A stretch of 64,000 nt of DNA from positions 38,656 through 102,655 of the forward strand of contig NW_001914889.1 in NCBI RefSeq assembly GCF_000208925.1, given 5' to 3'. Numbering within the stretch: position 1 is the stretch's first letter; every line of letters begins with the position of its first letter. The notes below the pieces were generated by a model, which saw only the letters and a list, made by a program, of their open reading frames with translations, ran no database searches and was not told the origin of the DNA. Source of the stretch: Entamoeba histolytica HM-1:IMSS. Its lineage: Eukaryota; Evosea; Mastigamoebida; Endamoebidae. A program made the translations under genes and the position numbers. Of this stretch, positions 54,003-64,000 are shown piece after piece.

Positions 54003-54760
54003 ATGCAACTTCTTCTTATAATAATTGGATGGATATTTGCATTAATATTTTTATTTAATAATTCAATTAAAGAATATCCAATATTACGATCTTTAATAAA
54101 GTCACTTCCAATTATTTTTGACATTCTTTTTATTAGTATTCAATATTCCACATCATTTGAAGTTTATATGATTATTGGGTTAATATGGTGTTGTTTAGGT
54201 GATTTTGTATTAGAATATTCTTCTTCACAACTTTGTTTTCTTATAGGAACATTTTCTTTTATTGTTGCTCATTGCTTTAACTCATTAGGATTTTTTAGTA
54301 ATTCTCCAGTTTGTTGTAAAATTCAAATATTTTTTTTTTGTATAGTTCGTTGAAATCATCGTTATAGGGTATTGATATTGGTTCTTTCATTATTCCATTT
54401 TTGTTGACTTGTGTTGTTTTTGTTTTTTTCTTATTATCAGTCTTTTCTTTTAAAATACAACTTCCTTTAAAAGTAGGTTGTTTGTTTTATGCTACAATTA
54501 TTGTTACTGCATTTTATTCATCTTTACATTTCTTATTCAATTCAAATCAATACAACTTATTATCCCGTTTCCTTTGTTCAATAGGATACTTCTATTTTGT
54601 TCTTAGTGATTTAATTTTATTTCAAATGGTTTTTAATAAACCATCATCATTAAAGAGATTTTGGTGTATGATAACATATTACATTGCACAATCATTACTT
54701 TGTGTAGGAACAGTGATGACAATGAACGTTCAACCTTCGTTTTTAAGAAATATCAATTAA
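54003..54760 (+). CDS. TMEM86/YhhN family membrane protein (two exons)
   Basis: Exons 54003-54308 and 54368-54760 around a 59-nt intron (54309-54367, GTTTGT...TATAG) falling between codons; 232 residues. About seven or eight membrane helices. Family marks: IWCCLGDFVLEY (as in GD.fL) followed by LIGTFSFIVAHCFN (G...F...H), and in the second exon GYFYFVLSDLILFQMVF (SD..l) and MITYYIAQSLLCVGTV (tYY.aQ.l), in the right order. Animal TMEM86 is lysoplasmalogenase, hydrolysing vinyl-ether lysolipids in the ER; the substrate here is inferred. Splicing is required, since the unspliced first frame stops after FFFCIVR. Confidence 0.78.
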
Positions 54761-54992
54761 TTCTTTTAATTGTTTGAAAATAATAGGTTCTAAACAAAAT
54801 TTAATAAATTATTTTTAAAGAATGAGTCTCTAAATGAAATAAATAAATTGTTAAGTTATCGCTGATAATTTTTTTAAAATAAGATTTAAATCATTTTTGT
54901 CTGTTTAGGTTGTTTTTTTTCTTTCATTATTTTGAAGAAGAAGAACCAAATGCCCTGATTGTAATTTCAATAAACCATCTCAAAATTATCAG

Positions 54993-56387
54993 ATGTCAGA
55001 CGTTTTCTTACCTCAAGTCTCTAAAAGAGATAAAAGAAAGAATTCCATTTATTCTTTAAATGAACAGCTCCTTTCTGATACTAGTAAAACTCCTGACCCT
55101 TATTCAACAACTCCTTCTCAAGGAACATATCGTTATTCAAGTACAGATATACTCAATTTTTCAGTATTACCAGACGACTCATATACAGTATTTACAAGTT
55201 CTCATCGAGGAAATTCAAAAAAATCACAAGAAGAAGAGATGCGTAAATTTTTATTTAATTTTCCATCTCTATTATTAAATTCTTATTGTAATGCAGTTTG
55301 TGTTTTTTTAATATTATTTAAAACATTCAATTTAACCAAAATAAAAGTATTTAATGATTTAAATGAAATTTTATTTTTATTTCTTTTTAAACTAATGCTT
55401 TTTTAGTTAATAAAAAATGATGGAAATCCTTACCATATTAAAGTATTATTAGAGTTTTATTCATCTCGAGGAAAACTTATTGACCTTTTAACTAATTTAG
55501 CATATGATGAAATTGATAGCTGTAATATAAATAATCAAATATTTCGAGGAAATACATTGTTTACTAAAATTTATGCTGAGTATTTACGTCGTTATTGTTC
55601 TGAATTTCTTGCTTCTTCAACATTACAGTTTATAGAATTATTAAAATCTAATAAACGTTATCTTGATGGATTTTCTTTACCAAAAGAAAGTGAAGAATAT
55701 CGTTCATGTTTTAGAGAAGGAATGAGGCATTATGTTAAATTAGTAGAACAATCAAAAAAACTTTTTCCTGCTCATCTTCGTGAAATAATAAAAAACATCT
55801 TTTTTAAAATAAAGTCAAATAGAGGAGAACAACAAGCAATAAGAACAATTTCTACATTATTATATCTTCGATATTTATTTATTCCCTTTGCTACTTATCC
55901 ATCATTATTAGTTGAAATTCAAAAAGTCGTTAATGAAACAACTAAACGAGACCATTTAATTCTTTATTCTCCAGTACCTAGAGAAAAACAATTTTGTTCA
56001 GAATTTATTCATTTTATAGAAAGAACATTAGTCAGTGTTATAACTGGTCCTACTTCTTTTAGTACATCAATAAGAGGTATTAGTGCTTTAAACCAAGAAA
56101 AAAGTTTGGTTAGTTTAGTTAGTGTTATTCGTCAAGAAATGAGAGTAATAAGTAAGTTTTATCCAAATGACTTTGATGAAGTATTTCAAGTCGTTAAAGG
56201 AAAAACAAATACAAATGCAAGTTGTAGTGTTTGTTATATTACTGATGAATTTACTGGTTGGATGACTGAAAGAGAAAAAGCATTAGTAAAAGAAAATTCT
56301 GAAATTATAAAACAAATCCAAATCATTCAAAAACAAAATGAAAAACTAAGATCTCAAATACTTTCTTTGAAAGAAAAGTTTATTTAA
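54993..56387 (+). CDS. RasGAP-domain protein (two exons)
   Basis: Exon 1 is 54993-55295 and exon 2 55407-56387. The 111-nt intron (55296-55406, GTTTGT...TTTAG) lies between codons; 427 residues. The N-terminal 85 residues are polar and Ser/Thr-rich. The GAP domain begins in exon 1 (FLFNFPSLLLNSYCN) and continues in exon 2: LLEFYSSRGKLIDLLTNLAYDEI, then IFRGNTLFTKIYAEYLRRY, matching the arginine-finger motif FRgNtl.tK, then LFPAHLREIIKNIFFKIKSN, and RTISTLLYLRYLFIPFATYPSL, matching the FLR..pPAi motif. It should therefore stimulate GTP hydrolysis on Ras-type GTPases. The C-terminus is a short coiled coil (IIKQIQIIQKQNEKLRSQIL). The intron is about twice as long as the others here. Confidence 0.82.
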
Positions 56388-56510
56388 TTTATAAATTGTT
56401 TTAACTCATTATTCTTCCTTTATAACATTTTAAATTTTATCTTTATTATTTGTTAGTAAAGAAATTAACAAAATGAACGAAATTCTTAGATTGAGCATTA
56501 CCGTTTTCCT

Positions 56511-58637
56511 TTACTCATCTTTAGTAAGTTCATTTATAAATTGAAGTAACATCCCTCCATCTTCTAAAATATTAGAAATAACATCAATAACAAATACATC
56601 TTCTTCATTAGTTTTAGGTGGTGCAAGACAATATTCTGGATAATTTAAAATAACAGTAATTATTGGAATGTTTGGATAAACAATTTTTAATGCTTCTAAG
56701 TCACTTTGATAATCACATTCTTCTTTTTCATAAATGTAATATAATACAATTTTATCTGGAGTTATACAACTTCCATACCCATTCCAAAAATCAGTAAATT
56801 TATAATGTGGTACTTTCTTTCCTAATTGTTGTATTCTTCTTCCTTGGAATTGTGTTGGTAATGATGAATATACAAAAACAGTTTTGGGTTTTTTTATTAC
56901 TTTAGGTTGACTAACTGACACCTCTTTTACTTTGTCTTGAATTTCTTTGATAAGTTCAGCATTGTCTTTATCTATTTTATCTGAAGAAGATGTTGATGAT
57001 GAATGAGATATCTCTTCTTCATCTTCTTTTTCTTCATTTCCAATTAATGTGAGTTGATAATTATTATCTTTTATTTCATCAGTATATTCAAATGTACCAT
57101 CTAAAAGAATATCAGATTCATTTCCAATATAATGATATAATTTAACGATTCTTGGCCATATCTCCATTTGGTTTTCTAAATTTAATTCAATTTTATTTTG
57201 ATTATATTCAATATAAACTTTATCTTTTTCTTTTGTAATTTCTGCTAACTCAATTATTTGACCTAAGATATTAAATGATATATTTTGAATACTACAATGA
57301 TAAATTCCTTCAAATGGCTCCTTTCCAATAATAACATTGATAACAATTTCATTTGTTTGTTGTTGACAAATAACAAGACATTTTTTTTCTTTTTTATTTT
57401 CCTTTATTACTTGACAAATTTCAATAACATCTTCAGTACATGTTATAACTCTTGGAATTTTACTTTTCTTTTCTTTTTTTTCATTTGAATCAATTATTTG
57501 ATTTTTTTCTTCTTTAAGTTCTTTAATTTCTGCTTCATTTTTGATTTGATTCTCCTCAACTGTATTTATAGTTTCTTGCAATTCTCTAATTAATTCATTA
57601 AGTACTTTTAATTCATTTTGTTGTTTACTCGCTTCAATACTATTTTCATTTTTCATTTTTTCTTCTTTCAATTCATTGATTTTTTCATTTAGTTCTTCAT
57701 TTTTCTTATTGACTTCATTTATATTATCATTTATTTCATTAATATCCATTTTGTTAATTTTCTTTTCTACTTCTTCAACTCTTTTCTTTAAATTTTCTAA
57801 TTCTTCTTTGAAATTACATTTTATTTCTAATTCTTCTATTCGTTTTTGAATATCTTCATATTCTTTTTTTGAAATTATTATTTTATCTTCTTCATTGGTA
57901 TTATCTGATGGTTTTAAACTTTTTAAAATATCAATAATTTCTTCGTTTCTTTCATTTAATTTTTTAATCTCTTCTTCTTTTTGTTCTTTCCAAATGATAA
58001 GTTCTTGTTGTTCTTCATACCACTCTTCTTTTTCTTTTAATAACTTTTCATTTAACTCTTTTATTTCATTAATTTCCTTTTGTAATTCTTTTTCTTTTTC
58101 ATCACTTTCAACTATTTTTTTTGCCCAATATTCTTGCATTTTGTCAAAGTTATTTTCTATAACTTCTATTTTTGTTTCTAAAAAATCTTTTTTCAGTTCT
58201 TCTTTACAAGTTGTTGTGAGTTCTCTTGAATTTTCTACAAATGATGTCTCTTTAATTTGTTGTTTTTTCCTTTTTTCAATATCAATACCTTTTGTTTTTT
58301 TAAGAAGAATTTGCATAATTCCTCCACCATATTCAAATGAAACAAGACATCCATTTTCTTCAGTTTCTTTACAACTAATAATTTGAGTTAATTTATTTAA
58401 TCCTTCTAATGCAGAAAAAACTTTCATTGAGCCTTGGTATTCATTCATAAATCCATCCTTTGTATTTTTGTATGACATAATAACAAATAAATCATCTAAT
58501 AATGACCCACTTTTCTTTGAGATACTAAACTGAATAATATATTCATATTGCCCTACTCCAAATCTTAATTTCTTTTCAGTTAATCTTTCTAATTCCATTG
58601 AAAATAAATTCATAAGTTCAAACTCAAATATTTTCAA
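56511..58637 (-). CDS. Long coiled-coil protein with globular ends, function unknown
   Basis: 708 residues; not recognised. An N-terminal beta-rich part (about 1-120, LRFGVGQYEYIIQFSISKKS, CLVSFEYGGGIMQILLKK). A long coiled coil follows at about 150-395 (EIKELNEKLLKEKEEWYEEQ, KKRVEEVEKKINKMDINEIN), then a second beta-rich part resembling the first (about 405-545, CLVICQQQTNEIVINVIIGK), suggesting duplication. An acidic Ser patch (EEDEEEISHSSSTSSSD) comes next, and finally an alpha/beta domain (TVFVYSSLPTQFQGRRIQQL, IVLYYIYEKEECDYQSDLEA, NIPIITVIL). Probably an Entamoeba-specific scaffold. A single start Met, no signal peptide. Confidence 0.75.
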   Translation of the reverse strand: MKIFEFELMNLFSMELERLTEKKLRFGVGQYEYIIQFSISKKSGSLLDDLFVIMSYKNTKDGFMNEYQGSMKVFSALEGLNKLTQIISCKETEENGCLVSFEYGGGIMQILLKKTKGIDIEKRKKQQIKETSFVENSRELTTTCKEELKKDFLETKIEVIENNFDKMQEYWAKKIVESDEKEKELQKEINEIKELNEKLLKEKEEWYEEQQELIIWKEQKEEEIKKLNERNEEIIDILKSLKPSDNTNEEDKIIISKKEYEDIQKRIEELEIKCNFKEELENLKKRVEEVEKKINKMDINEINDNINEVNKKNEELNEKINELKEEKMKNENSIEASKQQNELKVLNELIRELQETINTVEENQIKNEAEIKELKEEKNQIIDSNEKKEKKSKIPRVITCTEDVIEICQVIKENKKEKKCLVICQQQTNEIVINVIIGKEPFEGIYHCSIQNISFNILGQIIELAEITKEKDKVYIEYNQNKIELNLENQMEIWPRIVKLYHYIGNESDILLDGTFEYTDEIKDNNYQLTLIGNEEKEDEEEISHSSSTSSSDKIDKDNAELIKEIQDKVKEVSVSQPKVIKKPKTVFVYSSLPTQFQGRRIQQLGKKVPHYKFTDFWNGYGSCITPDKIVLYYIYEKEECDYQSDLEALKIVYPNIPIITVILNYPEYCLAPPKTNEEDVFVIDVISNILEDGGMLLQFINELTKDE

Positions 58638-58857
58638 TAGTTTTATAAATTAATTTTTTATCTATTTATTTTCTGAATAATCTTTATTATTCTTATTAAA
58701 TTCATAATAAATATAAATGAATAACAATAAGTTATATACAAGAAAGAATAACATGTAAATGTGAAAAAGGAGAATATTCAGAAATACTCAAGAAGTATGA
58801 AGGTAAAAGAAAAGAAGATATAACAATCAACAAGGGGTATATTCAATCAAAAAAAGT
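58638..58857. other. Intergenic stretch before the repeat cluster
   Basis: Upstream of the coiled-coil gene. No frame; a purine-rich patch at 58770-58830. Confidence 0.4.
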
Positions 58858-59608
58858 AATTAATTAAGTGTTAATAGATTTTTCATCTATTCTTCCTAGT
58901 TTAGCCGAGATTAATCCCTTCGCTGTTTAAAAAAGAGTAATCTCTTTGTTGAACCTATCATTTAGGTTTGTATTGGAAATTGAGGAAAGCATTTCTTTCT
59001 TTTATTTCTTCTTATTAAGGTTTTTCAAACTGCTTCTGCTTATTTCTTCTTTTTAAGCCTTTGTTTGTTTTCTACCTTAATTTTAAGGAATTTCATTTTT
59101 CTTATTTTATGAATGGGAGAAGGAATCAATCATTTCATTAGTACTATATTATTATGTTTAATTTTCTTTTAGTCATACCCACACTTCAGTAGATTCTTAT
59201 ATTACATCCATGTAATATTCTACTGTATTCTCTTGCTGCACCCTTTGCAGCATTCCCTAATACATTCCTAATTCAAAGGCACCGTCATAACCAGATAATA
59301 ACTGGGAGAGTCGAAGAATGAATTTGTACTAGGGTTTATGTGTGGTGTTTCAGACGTGCCACCTTCAATCCATCTCAGTAAATGGATTAATAAATAAAGT
59401 ATTAGACTAATCAAAGAATTAAAAATTGACATTGACATCATCAAAGAAATTAAAAACCTTGTAACAAAGAACATGATGGATGGCATTGAATACTACAGAG
59501 ATCACAACCAAACATACTCTGTAGACTGCTAGAAGAAGATGAAGAGACGGGATTAGTCTCCCCTAATTCAGGAACAACAGAAACTAGTTCTATTAATACT
59601 TAATTAAT
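58858..59608 (+). mobile_element. Element of about 750 bp with terminal inverted repeats (copy C)
   Basis: The left end (58858) reads AATTAATTAAGTGTTAATAG and the right end, reverse-complemented from 59608, reads AATTAATTAAGTATTAATAG: 19 of 20 match. The similarity continues inward for about 50 more bases (for example GAGATTAATCCC against GAGACTAATCCC). From about 59330 the plus strand carries the remnant C-terminal peptide: FVLGFMCGVSDVPPSIHLSK, a stop, SIRLIKELKIDIDIIKEIKN, YYRDHNQTYSVD. The interior is more GC-rich than its surroundings. It looks like a rearranged or non-autonomous member of the dispersed family; no transposase of its own. Confidence 0.6.
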
Positions 59609-61720
59609 TGCTTTTTATTTTCCATTATTAATTGATCAGCTTCTTTTCTTTGAAAGTAGTAATTAATGTTTGAACATTTTTCTATTTTCATTTCTTTTAC
59701 TTTATTGATGAGAGTGTTAAGGTATTCTTCATCAGTTTCAGTAGAGTTATTCTTTATTATGATGTTTTTTATTATTGATTTACACTCTACTCTTCATTCT
59801 ATTATATCATTTACTTTCACTTTAATGTATTGTTTAGTGCTTTCTTTTATTTTATGTGATATTTTAATATATTTAATATATTCATTTTCATTATTTACAT
59901 TGATGTTTATCATTTTTATTATACTTTCTATTTGTTCCCATCTTAATTTCTTATATAATTTATTATTTAACCAATTATTTGCAAAACAATACATCAATTC
60001 AATTTCTATTTCTTTAATATATTGTATTTTCATTATGTTTTATTTGTTATTTATTATTCTTGTAATTTTACATCTTTCATTCATTTCTTTAATTATGTTT
60101 TTGTTTTTAATTCCTTCTTCAATTATTTTAATGTATTTTCTTCAAAGTCTTTCGTCTTTTCGTTAAATTCTTCTTTAGTTTTTTTTCAATTATATTCTTT
60201 CTCTTTCTTGTTCATTTTTATTATTACTTCTTTTAATTCATTATCATTCCATTGATGTGTTATTATTTCTTCCTCCATTATTCTATTAATTATTCTATTA
60301 ATTTCATTCTTTATTTTAAATGTCTTCTTTAATACTTCTTTATATTCATTAATATTATTTACTTTAATTTCAAATTCTTGTATTAATCTTTCCATTGTTT
60401 CTTCTTTAATCTGACTCTTAATTTTCTTTCAAATAATTTCAAAACAAAACATTTATAAAGTGTTAAAATTTCTTCTTCTCTATCTGTTTGCTTCATTTAT
60501 TTTTATTTTTATTTTTTGTTTATCTAATTTAAATGTTTTGATCCTCTTATGCTGAATATCCATTTATTCAATGGATTTCTGCATTAATTTTCTTTTTTTG
60601 GAATACTATCTTCACTTAATGATATTTCATCAACTACTACCACATTGGGGAGGGGTTATTTACAATTTGTGTTTCAGACGAGTCTGTTATATTGTCATTT
60701 TACCTCATATTTCTTCTTTTCTTCCTGTGTGTTTTTATTTTCTAATTTAGATAATTTATCTTCCATGAAGAATAGTTGTTGTGTTAAATTGTTTACTTCA
60801 AACCTTTTCCATTCAGATTCAGCATGGAATGTAAATATTTTTATCACATTCTTATTTTGTGTTTATCTCCTTCTCATGCATCTTCTTTAATGCCATAATT
60901 TCTTTTGTTAATTTATTAATGGTTTATTCTTTTACTTGTATTTCCTTTTCCATTTCTTCATTCTCTTTCATATTCTCCTCTATTCTTTTTTCGAATTCTT
61001 CTACTCATTTCTTCTTTTCATTGTTTTATTCTTCCTCTTCGTTAATATTCTTCTCTTCTTTATTAAATTCTTTATCATCTTTATCATCATTTTCAATACT
61101 CATTACATAGTTATTATATGTTTTATTATCATTTATTTCTATTAGATTGAATTGTTTATTATATTCTTCAATCCTTCATATTATTAATAGTTTCTTCTTC
61201 AATTCTATTTATTTTTGTTTTTCTCATGTAAGAAATTACCATCTTCTACATATTGCTGATGATGTATATTCTTTGATATTGGTTTTCTTAATCTCTTCTA
61301 TTTCTTGTGGTGTACATATTTTAATTTCTTCTTCAAAGAGTTTTTTCCAACATGATTTTGTATTTCTATCATTTCATTTATTGTTATTTTTGTTTCTAAT
61401 TTTGGTAGTATTTGTATCTTCTTTGTGTGTTATTATGATATTTATTTCTATTGAAATTATTGTTGAAATGCTTATTATGCTTATGAATGAAATGATGAGT
61501 GAACTGAGTCATATCATCAATGTTATGGGAGTTATGATGATAATTAATAATATTGCAGTTGTTAATGAGATGAACAAAGTATTTCTGATAATACAAATAA
61601 TAAATATTTTCACTCATTTTTCTATCATTTATATTTCTTGGTTGATGTGAAATTCTTCTTCTTTGGTTATTTGTTTTCATATATTTTTGTGGTTTCTCAC
61701 TATGTTGCGCCTTCTTTTTG
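59609..61720 (-). pseudogene. Dispersed repeat copy D: long decayed coding remnant
   Basis: Directly next to copy C and in opposite sense. The start-proximal part (59609-59790, minus strand) reads MKIEKCSNINYYFQRKEADQLIME after TDEEYLNTLINKVKE and is clearly the same as copy A at 11245-11400. Upstream on the minus strand the frame can be followed in pieces: MKIQYIKEIEIELMYCFANN (near 60033), ERLIQEFEIKVNNINEYKEV (near 60395), acidic coiled-coil stretches (60700-61110) and an Asn/His-rich part (61396-61680). Many stops and frameshifts lie between. Together with the C-terminal part seen in A-C, the ancestor would have coded for roughly 900 residues of mostly charged coiled coil. No transposase, RT or protease motif recognised. 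Confidence 0.6.
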
Positions 61721-64000
61721 CCACATTCTCTATTATAAACAAATAAAGGACAAATAAAGAAAATAAATAAGAAAGAATGGTTCTTTGTTATATTTTCAAA
61801 TTAATAAATAACTAATATTAATAAATTAATAAAATGAATATTAATGAGAATAATTCTATTTAAACAAAATGAAATAAAAATAATGATAAATAATTAATAT
61901 TTTGTTGAATAAAATATTATTTAATATTCATATTTCTTACATTAAGTATTTCATTTATTATTTATTTCATTTAAATTATTATTTATTTAAAATATAAACT
62001 AACATATCATATATTAATTTATTCATTGTTTTTAATTACTTCATCAAATTATATTTCAGAAATAGAATCATATCGTCTTTCTAATATTGTTCAAACATTA
62101 TACATACTTATTGTTATTTAAAATATTTCTTCTTTATGATGAATAGTTCTAACAAATTATTTTATAGTTCTTCTTGGTCAATAAATTCAATGTCTTTTTT
62201 ACAAATACAAATGACTTGGTAAATTTGTGTTCTATTTATTTTATTTTACTTCTTGTTATTTTTATGAAGAATAATTTATTTAGTTTTAGTTCTTTCAATT
62301 TCCAAATCACAATAGTTAATTTCTTCTATATATTTCATTCTTTTATTTCTTTGGTCATTCTTTTCTTGTTTAATGTTTCTATCTTTTTTATCTTTTTCTT
62401 CAATAATGCTATGATAAACCGTGTCTCTTTTTGCACTTCTTCTACATTAATTGATGGCAATGATATTATACATATATCATTCTTACAATTTCATTTTATC
62501 ATTGTGTATTATCATAACAAGATGAATCTTTTGAATCAACAAAACACGTTGGAAATGAATATTTTACAGTTATTCCAATAAAAATTCCAACACTTTTGTC
62601 ATTATTTATCTACTTTTGTTTTCTTCATGAATATCTTTATGAATAGAATAATAATATTTAATTAACATGATACAATCATGTCTTCAAATGTTTGATACTG
62701 GAAAATATTCTATATTATTTTATTATTTTATGAAAACATTGGTTGAAATTCAAAACAATATCAATTATTTAAAGTTCTTTTTTATATTTTTATATAATCA
62801 ACTATTTATTCAGATACATTTTTCATTCTTTCTTTATCTTGTAATACAGATGTATTAATAACAAATATATCTCATTTATTTCTTTCTCATTATGTTCATT
62901 TTGTTTATGATCTTGCATTATTATTTTCTTTCAGAACATTTTTCTTCATTTTGAATTTACAAAATATATTTTCAATCACTTATATTTCAAAGGATAAATA
63001 ATTTAATTTATTTATATTCATTGATTGTTTTTAGTTGATAGTTGTTTAAATAATAATTAAACATGATAATTATTTATCAATTTGATGAATTGAAGTTATT
63101 TATTGTTAAAAAAACATTTCATATTCATTTGAAATAAATATCTTCAATTCTTCATTTTTAAAATTTTCTTCACATTATTTTATTTAAATGAAAAACAACA
63201 AAATATTTTAAAAAATATAATATTTTAACGAATGTTACATAAACACCATTTTAAATCTTTTATTATAAGATAATTTTCTATTAATACTGTTTTTATTTAA
63301 TTTTACATAAAAATGTATTTTTGAATTAAAAGGAATAAGAAAATATTTAAAAACAAATGAATAAATTTATCTATAATTTAACACGACAGTTTGTTTTTGT
63401 TTATTGGTTTGAAATTCAAACATATTAAATAAATAATTTTGTAATGTTATGATTGAATTAAAAAAAAATGAATAAATAATTTTACATATTTTTAAAATAT
63501 ATTTATTATTATAATTTTTAATTTCCATTAAACAATTATTTTTTATTTAGTCACAATGATTATATTTTTATTTATTCATAAATAATCAATTAGAATGTTT
63601 GATGATAATATCGTTAAATAATCAAAAAAAAAAAAATAATGAATATAATTAAATTATTTGTTATTTCATCTTCAATAAACAAAAAGAAAGTATTAGTATT
63701 ATTGATATTTTCTCATATTAAATATTTTATTATTTTAATGATGATTATTTCTTTTATTATGTTGTTATTTAATGTAATTTTATTATTTTGTTTATTGATT
63801 TTCATTTCATTTGTTTGATTCCTTGTGTATTTATAATAATTATATCATTTCTATTCTCTTTTATTGCTTTTTCTTATTTTATCTTGTTTATCATTTATTA
63901 TCTTTATTAAATTAATTGATTGAAATGATGTTGGTAAAACATGAAAATTCAAATCACAAAAGATGAAATGATAAAAATAAAACAGAATAAATATAATAAA
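61721..64000. other. Extremely AT-rich terminal stretch without genes
   Basis: 2.3 kb dominated by A and T with no sustained frame. The apparent frames at 62174 and 62667 consist of Phe, Ile, Leu, Asn and Tyr, as expected by chance. No telomere-like, tRNA-array or rRNA sequence seen. Confidence 0.6.

Noticed and set aside
54401..54760. Treating the second half of the TMEM86-like gene as its own gene
   Set aside because: It lacks an ATG start, and splicing at 54309-54367 joins both halves between codons and restores the family's two motif blocks.
58880..58960. Possible tRNA or structured RNA in the GC-richer patch
   Set aside because: No cloverleaf, T-loop or anticodon arm could be drawn; the patch aligns with the inverted end of the repeat family instead.
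59666..60255. Hydrophobic plus-strand frames in the 59.6-61.7 kb region
   Set aside because: They are the antisense of Lys/Asn/Glu-rich remnant coding sequence on the minus strand (copy D).

Overview
This window is nuclear DNA of an Entamoeba-like amoebozoan, of the E. histolytica/dispar/nuttalli type. The evidence is a very AT-rich sequence with compact, mostly intron-less genes and short intergenic gaps. The few introns are tiny and nearly always run GTTTGT...TAG. Upstream regions carry GAACT and TATTTAAA-like promoter motifs. The gene content also fits: a secreted beta-amylase, BAR/RhoGAP/RhoGEF proteins, a TLDc-like protein and ricin-B-like secreted proteins. I cannot assign the species. 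No tRNA, rRNA or CRISPR was seen.

Left part (1-10.3 kb): the 3' part of a UPF1 helicase gene, a two-exon SEM1/DSS1 proteasome subunit, a two-exon C1D/Rrp47-like exosome cofactor, a protein with two transposase-like halves, a protein kinase fused to Sel1 repeats, and a two-exon Derlin. From 10.35 to 17.84 kb, two copies of a 260-bp sequence lie in opposite orientation and are base-for-base identical. They enclose a decayed repeat copy, a small RhoGAP gene, a HIRA histone chaperone and ribosomal protein eL20 (L18a). Just outside the right copy begins a two-exon mRNA capping enzyme (tunnel-type triphosphatase plus guanylyltransferase), broken by a 100-N assembly gap.

Middle part (20-45 kb): a coactosin-like actin binder, a TLDc-like protein, PRPP synthetase, queuine tRNA-ribosyltransferase, a small secreted protein, an omega-amidase-like nitrilase, a divergent pair of secreted carbohydrate-related genes (ricin-B-like lectin and beta-amylase), a BAR-RhoGAP protein, an 828-residue orphan, a membrane-anchored Grp170/Hsp70-like ER protein, a small orphan, an LCAT-like phospholipase, and a multi-pass membrane protein.

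Right part (45-58.6 kb): a CH-RhoGEF-PH-PH-ArfGAP protein, a BAR protein, an IQGAP-like RasGAP-related protein, a two-exon TMEM86/YhhN membrane protein, a two-exon RasGAP and a coiled-coil protein. Regulators of small GTPases, actin and membrane curvature are thus prominent. From 58.6 kb to the end there are no intact genes. A 750-bp element with inverted ends sits beside a long decayed coding remnant of the same dispersed repeat family, followed by extremely AT-rich DNA.

Eight introns were worked out by joining reading frames. I did not find a clear new multi-gene system. The best leads are the identical 260-bp inverted repeats, the dispersed repeat family, the capping-enzyme fusion with an altered motif I, and several unusual domain combinations.
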